Shown piece by piece: positions 33,606-41,287 of a stretch of DNA of 64,000 nucleotides. Within the stretch, counting starts at the first letter, position 1, and each line of letters starts with the position of its first letter. The notes under the pieces are model-generated. The model searched no databases. It worked only from the letters and a program-made list of their open reading frames with translations, and was not told where the DNA came from. Source of the stretch: Clostridia bacterium (GTDB taxonomy: Bacteria; Bacillota; Clostridia; Christensenellales; Aristaeellaceae). Position numbers and translations under genes: made by a program. The stretch spans positions 29,758-93,757 of the forward strand of contig JAFUFC010000025.1 in the NCBI GenBank assembly GCA_017470095.1. The letters run 5' to 3'.

Positions 33606-33634
33606 ATTATACAATAGACATCCAAATTTCGCAA
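33606..33634 (-). promoter_or_regulatory. Sigma-A promoter of the tat operon
   Basis: On the minus strand TTGCGA (33629-33634), a 17-base spacer and consensus TATAAT (33606-33611), about 30 bases before the tatB-like start. The rest of 33635-33801 shows no feature. Confidence 0.7.
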
Positions 33635-33801
33635 GCCGAAACATTTTGGACGCTTCAATGGTCACTACACATCCATCACGCCGACGCTATTTACGCTGTG
33701 CGGAAAACAGTGCCTTTTAGAAACGAGTGACGAACAAAAGCAGCGGCAGCCCAAAGCCGTGGGGCGGATACTGCATGGCGTTTATCCCGTGCATGCATCT
33801 G

Positions 33802-34458
33802 TCACGAACGCTTTGCTGTGAAAATGCCTTTTTTCTTTTCGGGAAGCTGCGGCGCTTTTAAGCCTTTGTTGACCTCGCTCTCCGGCGTGATGAGCAGATA
33901 GCTGCGAATGGAGGCCAGCTTTTTCTTGCTGATGCTATACTCCTTGCAAAGCGCGTCCAGCTGTTTTTCATTCAGCACACGCTTGCGCAGCAGATAGGTC
34001 AGGTGTGCGTCCTGGTTCTTGGCAGGCAGGAGCGAGGCGGCTAATTCTTCGATCATATGATCACGCGTGAAGCTTCCCTTGCCCGCGCGGATCTCCGCTG
34101 TTTCTCTTTTGACGCGGCTGAATTCGGAAATGGCGACAGCAATGCCAAAACCTCCAAACAGTAGGCAAAGCACCCAGCGAATCACGCTTTCCAGGCCCAG
34201 GAAATGCACGGTGATGGCCACTGCTATCAGCAGGAGCGGCAGTTTGGCTGCCTTCAGATACTGGGGGCGCGGCTTGGAACGCTCGCTGATCCAGGCGTCA
34301 ACGCACTGGGAGCACAAATGGACGGACAGCACTTCGCCCAGCGCCTGGTATTTTTGCGCGCCTGTTCCGTTTCGCACCGTCATGGTGCGGATGGTGACCA
34401 GGGGATAATCATCAGCGCCTTCGCGGCCGCATTTTTTGCAGGTCAGCTTCTCTTTCAT
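33802..34458 (-). CDS. Zinc-ribbon membrane protein of unknown function
   Basis: 218 residues. An N-terminal CxxC pair (CKKC) and a second pair (CSQC) about 40 residues later could form a zinc ribbon. Two hydrophobic helices follow (LPLLLIAVAITVHFLGL and WVLCLLFGGFGIAVAI), then a soluble C-terminal half with a lysine-rich end. The start at 34458 follows GGAGGG. I do not recognise the family. It is 43 bases downstream of the AEC transporter gene and may share its transcript. Confidence 0.7.
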   Translation of the reverse strand: MKEKLTCKKCGREGADDYPLVTIRTMTVRNGTGAQKYQALGEVLSVHLCSQCVDAWISERSKPRPQYLKAAKLPLLLIAVAITVHFLGLESVIRWVLCLLFGGFGIAVAISEFSRVKRETAEIRAGKGSFTRDHMIEELAASLLPAKNQDAHLTYLLRKRVLNEKQLDALCKEYSISKKKLASIRSYLLITPESEVNKGLKAPQLPEKKKGIFTAKRS

Positions 34459-34501
34459 GGTACCCTCCATTTGGCTGAATAAAGATTGAAATTGCTGAAA
34501 A

Positions 34502-35446
34502 TCAGAAAGCAAAAACGCCAAGCTTCGACAGTAGCGATACCCAGATAAACACCGTCACAATGGAGCAAACTGTGGTAAAGGCCAGGATTTCGCCGGCCAG
34601 CGTGCCGTCCGCGCCCATCTCCAGTGCCATGGTGTAGGATGAAACGGCGGTGGGCACGCAGCAAAGGGCGAAAATGCTCACCAGCGGCACGCCCCGGAAG
34701 CCCAGCAGCCATGCAGCGCCCACAATCAACAGGGGCGCGAGGATCAGCTTGATGATTGTAACGAGGGTGAGCTGCCTCCAATCCTTGCGCAGACTGCCGA
34801 ATTGCAGATCCACGCCCAACAGGATCAGCGCCAGCGGCGTGACGATGGAGGTAAGGGTATGCAGTGGAGCGCTCAGCATTTCCGGAAGCCGGATTCCAAG
34901 CACCAGCGCTGCCGCCCCTGCCAGCGCGCCCAGGATCAGTGGGTTGGTAACGATCCCGCGAAGCAGTTTTTTAATATTCACGTAGCCGCCCCGTTTGGTT
35001 TCCAATGCGATTACGCACAGCACATTGTACCACGGCACCAGCACGGATACGCATACCGATGCCACTCCCACGTTTTCCGCACCGCAAATAGTGGTCACGA
35101 TGGGCAAGGCGAACAAAATTGAATTAGACCGGAAAGCCCCCTGAATCATGGACGCCTGGCGCGCCTTTGATTTTTCGAAGCAGGGGATTAGCAGCATCAG
35201 CAGCAGAAATACCACCGTGTTTGCCACCACCAGATACCACATGGTATAGATGCCGTCGCCCCGCAGCGCTTCGCCCGCGCGCATTACGTTTTCAAACATC
35301 ACCAGCGGAAACAGCGCTCGGAATATAAAACGGTTCATGGAGGCGGAAGCCTGCGGCGAAATCAGGCGGGCGGCTTTGGCAATCATGCCCAGGCCAATAT
35401 ACACGCAAAGGGGAAAAACAACCCGCAGGGATAGTGTGAAATCCAT
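34502..35446 (-). CDS. AEC-family (auxin efflux carrier-like) transporter
   Basis: 314 residues, about ten helices (SLRVVFPLCVYIGLGMIA; PLILGALAGAAALVLGI; LVTIIKLILAPLLIVGAAWLLG). Members of this family in Firmicutes include malate permeases, and the malate gene cluster lies next door, so a dicarboxylate or malate/lactate role is plausible. The start at 35446 follows GAGG; the upstream frame to 35575 lacks transporter features. It is separated from maeP by a terminator, so separately transcribed. Confidence 0.85.
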   Translation of the reverse strand: MDFTLSLRVVFPLCVYIGLGMIAKAARLISPQASASMNRFIFRALFPLVMFENVMRAGEALRGDGIYTMWYLVVANTVVFLLLMLLIPCFEKSKARQASMIQGAFRSNSILFALPIVTTICGAENVGVASVCVSVLVPWYNVLCVIALETKRGGYVNIKKLLRGIVTNPLILGALAGAAALVLGIRLPEMLSAPLHTLTSIVTPLALILLGVDLQFGSLRKDWRQLTLVTIIKLILAPLLIVGAAWLLGFRGVPLVSIFALCCVPTAVSSYTMALEMGADGTLAGEILAFTTVCSIVTVFIWVSLLSKLGVFAF

Positions 35447-35603
35447 ATTGATTGACCTCATTTTGCTATACAAAGTATCATGCGCCTGTGTTCTGGCGGA
35501 TGGAAATGAACGGGGGAAAAACGTCATTTCCTGCGCACAGTTCCTCATTATAAATGACGGATGAAAATCCGTCAATCATCAAGCGAATGGTGATTGACGG
35601 CTG

Positions 35604-35637
35604 AAAAAAAGGTGTCAGCCGGAAGCCAGGCTGACAC
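35604..35637 (-). terminator. Intrinsic terminator of the maeE-maeP operon
   Basis: On the minus strand GTGTCAGCC (35629-35637) pairs with GGCTGACAC (35612-35620) and is followed by seven T. It starts 19 bases after the maeP stop codon. Confidence 0.88.
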
Positions 35638-35655
35638 ACAGAATCCATCTTGCTA

Positions 35656-37062
35656 TCAGATGACGATGATAGACAGGAGCACAGAGGAAATGAGCAAAAT
35701 GATGGCGCCGCCGATTCGGCTGGAGATCTGCGCGAAGGGCATCAGTTCCATGCGGTCCGCGGCGGAGAGGCAGGCCACGTCGCCTGTGCCGCCCATGTTG
35801 GCCATGCACAGGCCCGCAGTGATTGCGGATTCCACCGGGTAGAAGCCTACCAGTTTGCCGATTAGGCCGGAACCGATGACAGCACCGAGAACCGTGACCA
35901 GGCACAGCACCACATACGTGAGTGAGAACTGGGAAATCACGTCTTGCAGCGGCACATAGCAGGCGCCGATGCCGATGAGCAGCATGGGCGTCAGGTTCTT
36001 GGAAACGAACTGGAACCACTGGTAGCAGCCAATTTCGCAATCCTCGTCCAGCCAGCCGAACACTTTGCACAACGCAACGCTAATGATCATCCAGGCATAG
36101 GCGTGAATCTTGGGCAGGAACTGGCCGTTGGGAAGAACCATGTTGAAGAATTTGTTGATGATGATGCCCACGCAGAAGAACGCGCCGCTGATAAACAGGC
36201 CGATGCCCATCCGCCGCAGGTCGATCTTCTCGCGCTTCTGCATTTCTTCTTCACTCAGGCCATATTCATGGGGATCGTTGGATTTGTTTACCAGCAGCGC
36301 GCCCTGGCCGTTCCAGCCCTTGCCCTTGACGATCTTGGGAAGCAAACCGGAGAGCACGATGGCGAACAGATTGCCAATAGCCACGGCGGGAACCATCTTG
36401 GCCAGCGCTTCAGCGGCGGACAGCGAGGAGCCCGTTTCAAAAATCTTGGAAAGCGGAACCGCGCCGGCACCCATACCGCCGCCCATGATGGGCAGGCCGA
36501 TGAGGATCAGGGCTTGCTTGGCACCGTAGCCGATCAGGCCGCCTACCAGCGCAACCAACCCGAAGGCGCAGGCCACGCCGCCCAGGATGGCGGGCAGGTA
36601 ACGCGCCGAGGCTTTCACCAGCAGCTTCTTGTTCATGCCCAGGATGGAGCCGCAGATCAACGCCGCGATATACCAATCCAGGAAGCCGCCGTTGGAAGCG
36701 AAGAAGGTGTACATGCTGCCGCTGATGGAGGTGGCGGCGCCTTCCTTGGGCGTGGCCATTACCAGGGAGGTGGGGAACAGCTTAAAGTACACCATGGCGC
36801 TGGCAGCGAAGATGCACACGATGGCGCCGCCGCCCAGGTAACTCTTGACGATGGGAGTGCGGTTGCCGATCTCGTTGAAGATCGCGCCTAGCAGGATCAT
36901 CAGCGAGAAGCAGCCCAGCATCGCCCCGGGCAGGTTGGTTTTTACGCCCACGTCATCGCCTTTTATGGCGATGGGCACGTACAGCGTGATCAGAATGATC
37001 GCCGCAAAGACTGCGAAGTAACGCCAGTCCATGCCAAAGAGTTGAAAGCGCTTCTTTTCCAT
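35656..37062 (-). CDS. maeP: 2-hydroxycarboxylate transporter, malate permease MaeP-like
   Basis: 468 residues of the 2HCT (CitS/MaeN) family, about eleven helices. The two inverted-topology signature loops are visible: GGGMGAGAVPLS and MANMGGTGDVA, the GGxG reentrant loops of this family. It imports malate or a related hydroxyacid by proton or sodium symport. The ATG at 37062 follows AAAGGGTG. It is 53 bases after maeE on the same strand and ends at a strong terminator. The specificity (malate rather than citrate) rests on the malic enzyme neighbour and is inferred. Confidence 0.9.
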   Translation of the reverse strand: MEKKRFQLFGMDWRYFAVFAAIILITLYVPIAIKGDDVGVKTNLPGAMLGCFSLMILLGAIFNEIGNRTPIVKSYLGGGAIVCIFAASAMVYFKLFPTSLVMATPKEGAATSISGSMYTFFASNGGFLDWYIAALICGSILGMNKKLLVKASARYLPAILGGVACAFGLVALVGGLIGYGAKQALILIGLPIMGGGMGAGAVPLSKIFETGSSLSAAEALAKMVPAVAIGNLFAIVLSGLLPKIVKGKGWNGQGALLVNKSNDPHEYGLSEEEMQKREKIDLRRMGIGLFISGAFFCVGIIINKFFNMVLPNGQFLPKIHAYAWMIISVALCKVFGWLDEDCEIGCYQWFQFVSKNLTPMLLIGIGACYVPLQDVISQFSLTYVVLCLVTVLGAVIGSGLIGKLVGFYPVESAITAGLCMANMGGTGDVACLSAADRMELMPFAQISSRIGGAIILLISSVLLSIIVI

Positions 37063-37115
37063 GAGTTTCACCCTTTCTTTTTTATATCCATCAGCCATGC
37101 CTTGGCTGAAAAAGA

Positions 37116-38306
37116 TCAGAATTCACGGTTGCCGGGATGGCCGGCAATCCCCAATTTTTCCGCCACTGCGGCCACCTGCTCGGCTACGGTGACGGCCACC
37201 CGCTTGTCAAAAGCGCCGGGGATGATGTATTCCTCGTTCAGTTCTTCTTCCGTGCACAGGGAGGCGATGGCGCGGGCGGCGGCCAGCTTCATTTCTTCCA
37301 CAATTTGCCGGGCTTCCACCATCAGCGCGCCACGGAACAGGCCGGGGAACACCAACACGTTGTTGATCTGGTTGGGATAGTCGCTGCGGCCCGTGGCAAT
37401 GATGCGCGCGCCGCCGGCCTTGGCGTCCTCGGGCATGATTTCGGGCGTGGGATTGGCCATGGCGAACACAATGGCATCCTTGGCCATGGTGGCGATCATT
37501 TCAGAAGTGACGATCTTGGGCGCGGAAACGCCGATGAACACGTCTTTGCCTTTAATGATTTCGGTCAACGGCCCGCGCTGGTGATCCCGGTTGGTGATTT
37601 CGGCCATCTTGGCCTGGGCGGGGTTCATCCAGTCTTCGCCTTCGCACACGGCGCCGGCACGGTCTACCAATACGATGTCCTTGGGGCCCAGCTGCATCAG
37701 AAGCTTGCAAATGGAGATGCCCGCGGAGCCCGCGCCGTTAATAACGATGCGAACGTCTTTCCATTCCTTTTTGACTACCTTGAGGGCGTTGATCAGGCCG
37801 GCCGCCACCACGATGGCCGTGCCGTGCTGGTCGTCATGGAACACGGGAATATTGAGTTCTTCTTTCAGGCGCGTTTCGATTTCAAAGCAGCGGGGAGCGG
37901 AAATATCCTCCAGGTTGATGTCGCCGAAGGTGGGGGCCAGGTACTTGACGGTTTTGATGATTTCTTCGGTATCCTTGGTGTTCAGGCAGATGGGGAAAGC
38001 GTCCACGCCGCCAAACTCCTTGAACAGCACAGCTTTGCCTTCCATCACGGGCATAGCGGCCTCGGGGCCGATATCGCCCAAGCCCAGCACGGCGGTGCCA
38101 TCGCTCACCACCGCCACGGTATGGCTCTTGATTGTGTATTTGTACACGTCATGTTTATCTGCGTGAATTTTCCGGCAAGGTTCGGCCACACCGGGGGTGT
38201 AGGCTGTGGAAAGCTCATCTCGATTGGTCACGGGTGCTTTGGAGATGACCTCCAGCTTGCCACGGTTCTTTTGGCAAAGTTCCAAACTGGCCTGATTGAA
38301 ATCCAT
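37116..38306 (-). CDS. maeE: Malic enzyme (NAD(P)-dependent, decarboxylating)
   Basis: 396 residues, the short bacterial form converting malate to pyruvate and CO2. Seen: TAYTPGVAEPC near 33, the catalytic region EDISAPRCFEIE, VFHDDQHGTAIV, the dinucleotide site INGAGSAGISI and FAMANPTPEI. The start at 38306 is 7 bases after AAGGAGG; the ATG two codons earlier is too close. With maeP it forms a two-gene malate operon divergent from its sensor kinase gene. Confidence 0.94.
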   Translation of the reverse strand: MDFNQASLELCQKNRGKLEVISKAPVTNRDELSTAYTPGVAEPCRKIHADKHDVYKYTIKSHTVAVVSDGTAVLGLGDIGPEAAMPVMEGKAVLFKEFGGVDAFPICLNTKDTEEIIKTVKYLAPTFGDINLEDISAPRCFEIETRLKEELNIPVFHDDQHGTAIVVAAGLINALKVVKKEWKDVRIVINGAGSAGISICKLLMQLGPKDIVLVDRAGAVCEGEDWMNPAQAKMAEITNRDHQRGPLTEIIKGKDVFIGVSAPKIVTSEMIATMAKDAIVFAMANPTPEIMPEDAKAGGARIIATGRSDYPNQINNVLVFPGLFRGALMVEARQIVEEMKLAAARAIASLCTEEELNEEYIIPGAFDKRVAVTVAEQVAAVAEKLGIAGHPGNREF

Positions 38307-38412
38307 GATCATTCCTCCTTGGTAAATTTGTATTTTTGTAGTGTTTTGATTGATTTTTGAGTAGGAATTTGGTACATCAGCGGCGAAATCAATCATGTGT
38401 GAATTGGCTGTT

Positions 38413-38440
38413 ATTGTAACATTTTATACTTCTTTTTCAA
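38413..38440 (-). promoter_or_regulatory. Promoter of maeE-maeP in the divergent mae control region
   Basis: On the minus strand TTGAAA (38435-38440), a 16-base spacer and TACAAT (38413-38418). The shared 38307-38571 region is very A/T rich. On the plus strand TATAAT (38525-38530, with a second overlapping copy) serves maeK but lacks a matching -35, which suggests activation, probably by the MaeR-like regulator. Confidence 0.6.
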
Positions 38441-38571
38441 TCCATAGGAAAGTAAATTAACTTTTGTAACTAAAAAAAAGCGAAAAATAGACAGAAAAGT
38501 ACAGGATCTTTTAATACAATATAATATAATGCGACCAGAAACCCGATACAACGAAACGAGGTGCCCCTTTG

Positions 38572-40191
38572 ATGGAAAAAAACAAGCTGATTATATCCCC
38601 GTTGCAAAGGCGGCTGCTGTTGCTTGCTATTCTGCCGGTGCTGATGACAGCGATTGTACTAACAATCGGCGCTGCCTCCGTTTCCTTGAACACTTCCCAG
38701 TCCATGCTCGAAAACCAGCTGAAAACCGTCGCTTTTATGCTTTCCAGCGATGGAAACGTAGCGGAAGGGTTGACTCGGGGAAAAATGGCTGATGCCACGT
38801 CTGCTTATTTAGATTCCATTCTGACGGACAATAACAGCATTGATATCATTTCCATTGCCAATATGCAGGGAATCAGGGTATACCATAACAACAAAGACAT
38901 GATCGGTCAGCATTTTGTGGGCGGGGATGAAAACCGCGCCTATCAGGGCGAAAGCTATGCTTCTACCGCGACGGGAACAATGGGCTTGCAGATGCGTTAC
39001 TTTGTGCCTATCATGGACCATGAAGGGGAACAGATCGGTTTTGTGATGGCCAGCTCGCTGATCAGCCGTGTGCAGGCTCAGGAACGGCATATCATCCGCA
39101 CGCTGGTTTCCCTGGTAATGGTTTTGCTTGTTCCTTGCATTGTGTTGGCCATCGGCAGCGCTGACCGGATCAGGAAAGTTCTGATGGGCTATGAGCCGGA
39201 GCAGATTGCGCAGATTCTTGCCGAGCGGGAGGATGTTTTTGAATCGCTGGACGAAGGATTGCTGGCCGTGGACGTGGAAGGCAATGTGCTGCTCAGCAAT
39301 GCCGCCGCATGCCGCTTTCTTGATAATGACGCGCAATCCCTGAGGGGGGAAAAAATCAAGCAGTCTGTATTGAAGCTGCCCTTGGAGCAAACGATTCGCA
39401 CCGGAAAAGAAAGCGGCCCGGATGAAATTACGCTGCATGGCTTTCACCTGATTTGCGAATACTTGCCGATCCTTTCGAAAGATAAATGTATCGGCGCAGT
39501 GGCCGTATTGCATGATGAAACACGCATGCAGGAATTGGCAAAGGAATTGACGGGCGTTAACCATTTCATAGAATCCCTTCGCGCCAATCAGCACGAATTT
39601 ATGAACAAGCTGCATGTGATCCTGGGCCTTTTGCAGGTGGGGGAAGTTGACGCGGCAAAGGACTACATCACTCGCTTGAGCGATCACGAAAATGGTGTGT
39701 CTCAGGGCATTGTGCGCCAGATAGAAAACCGCACCGTGGCCGCCATGCTGCTGGGCAAGATGGCCCATGGACACGAGCTGGGCATCGAAATCAATCTATC
39801 TCCCAACAGTTACCTTCCCCATCATAGCGCCTTCCTGTCCACCGATTCCCTGATTACCGTATTAGGCAACACGATTGAAAACAGCATTGAAGCCATTGAC
39901 AGCGCACGGCTCTCTTTTGAAGAGGAGGATGGACAGATCGACGTGATGATTCATGAAGATACCCAGGCGCTGATGGTCACGGTGGACGACAATGGGCCCG
40001 GCATTCCGGAGAGCCAGTTGAACCGCATCTTTGTACGCGGATTTACTACCAAGGGGTCGGGACATGGCAATGGGCTGGCAGCGGTGCAGCGCATCATTCG
40101 GGATGCGGATGGCGAGATTACCGTGGACAGTCACGAGGGTGAAGGTACCAGCATTTCCATTTTTCTCAGGAAAAGGAGGGAAAGAAGATGA
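38572..40191 (+). CDS. maeK: CitA/DcuS-type sensor histidine kinase, MaeK-like
   Basis: 539 residues. Transmembrane helix 1 at about 15-37, an extracytoplasmic Cache-type sensor domain (40-165), transmembrane helix 2 near 180-200, a cytoplasmic PAS domain (about 215-320), then the SpoOB-like dimerisation helix with H341 in NQHEFMNKLHVILG, and an HATPase domain (NTIENSIEA, DDNGPGIP, KGSGHGNGLA). This is the layout of di- and tricarboxylate sensors. It overlaps the regulator by 4 bases and is divergent from maeE-maeP. Confidence 0.92.
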   Translation: MEKNKLIISPLQRRLLLLAILPVLMTAIVLTIGAASVSLNTSQSMLENQLKTVAFMLSSDGNVAEGLTRGKMADATSAYLDSILTDNNSIDIISIANMQGIRVYHNNKDMIGQHFVGGDENRAYQGESYASTATGTMGLQMRYFVPIMDHEGEQIGFVMASSLISRVQAQERHIIRTLVSLVMVLLVPCIVLAIGSADRIRKVLMGYEPEQIAQILAEREDVFESLDEGLLAVDVEGNVLLSNAAACRFLDNDAQSLRGEKIKQSVLKLPLEQTIRTGKESGPDEITLHGFHLICEYLPILSKDKCIGAVAVLHDETRMQELAKELTGVNHFIESLRANQHEFMNKLHVILGLLQVGEVDAAKDYITRLSDHENGVSQGIVRQIENRTVAAMLLGKMAHGHELGIEINLSPNSYLPHHSAFLSTDSLITVLGNTIENSIEAIDSARLSFEEEDGQIDVMIHEDTQALMVTVDDNGPGIPESQLNRIFVRGFTTKGSGHGNGLAAVQRIIRDADGEITVDSHEGEGTSISIFLRKRRERR

Positions 40192-40889
40192 TCCGGGCCA
40201 TTATTATCGAGGATGATCCCATGGTTGCTCAGATCAACCGGCGATATCTGTCGGTTTTTGACAATGTGGAGATTGCAGGCGTTTTCTCTAACGGATTGCA
40301 GGCACTGGAGTATCTGCAAAAAATGCCTGCCGATTTGGCCTTGGTGGATATCACCATGCCTGGGCTATCAGGGGATTTGCTGGTGGAAAAGTGCCGGGCC
40401 ATGGGCGTTTCCACTGATTTTATCATGGTGACTGCCGCCAATGATATCGAGCATGTGAATCGTATGCTGCGCAGCGGCGTGGTGGATTACCTGGTGAAGC
40501 CTTTTTCGATGGAGCGCTTTAACCAGGCTATTGAAAAATATTTACGGCGCAAAGCCATCGTCGGAAGCCGCCACGCGCTTAACCAGGAAGATTTGGACCG
40601 GATGGTGGGCGCCGCCGCCGTGCAGCAGTATCGAGAAAATGAGCTGCCGAAGGGATTGCAGCAAAGCACGCTGAACACAATCGTTCATTTCCTTCGCGCT
40701 CACCCGCGGGCTTCCCATTCCTGCGAATCTCTGTCCAAAACGGTCAATCTTTCCAGTGTTACCGTGCGCCGCTACCTGAATTACCTGGTGAAAGCGAATC
40801 AGCTGGACGCGCGGGTATGCTACGAAACTGGCGGCCGCCCTTCCCTGATGTATGTGCTCAAGACGACAGATGATCAGAACCGGCATTGA
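40188..40889 (+). CDS. maeR: CitB/DcuR-type response regulator, MaeR-like
   Basis: 233 residues. Receiver domain 1-120 with phospho-acceptor D54 (LVDITMPG) and YLVKPF; the C-terminal helix-turn-helix (about 165-220: SCESLSKTVNLSSVTVRRYLNYL) fits the CitB/DcuR family. Start/stop overlap ATGA with the kinase. It probably activates the malate operon in response to external malate, as known for the lactobacillar mae clusters. Confidence 0.92.
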   Translation: MIRAIIIEDDPMVAQINRRYLSVFDNVEIAGVFSNGLQALEYLQKMPADLALVDITMPGLSGDLLVEKCRAMGVSTDFIMVTAANDIEHVNRMLRSGVVDYLVKPFSMERFNQAIEKYLRRKAIVGSRHALNQEDLDRMVGAAAVQQYRENELPKGLQQSTLNTIVHFLRAHPRASHSCESLSKTVNLSSVTVRRYLNYLVKANQLDARVCYETGGRPSLMYVLKTTDDQNRH

Positions 40890-40904
40890 AAAAAACGTTT
40901 GTAT

Positions 40905-41030
40905 TTGCTTTCTTCTAATCCGCAGCGATCGGCGCTGCTTTCCCTTGATTGATTTTCAGTAAACCATGGTCAAAGCGCCTTGCACTGTAGCATGATTCGC
41001 GCGAACTGCCCATCCTCATTTTAGAAAATG
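40905..41030 (+). repeat. MITE-like dispersed repeat, copy C (degraded)
   Basis: About 125 bp similar to copy B, best over CAGTAAACCATGGTCAAAGC, then CGCGAACTGCCCATCCTCAT and TTTTAGAAAA; the left end has decayed. The remaining gap to 41287 carries no gene: it holds a GC-rich stretch (41040-41190) and, before the tannase-like gene, an inverted repeat AACCTT/AAGGTT (41209-41225) next to an AT-rich -10-like region. Confidence 0.55.
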
Positions 41031-41287
41031 ACACTGATGCCGCGCCAAAGCCTCCCATACGGGCGATGGGCGATACGGGATGGGATCAGATGATTGTGAA
41101 AAAGAACGCTCTGTCCTGTCACGGCTCCGTCAGCGCCGCGTGCCGGAAGGGAACAACCATCATTTCGGCAATGCTGTCGCTGGCACAAAGCGCATTTTTC
41201 GTTTTTTTAACCTTTTTTTAAGGTTTATATGTTATATTAATATCGGTGTGAGAGAGAATTTCGGCCGATTGTCGTTAGGAAGGAGCA

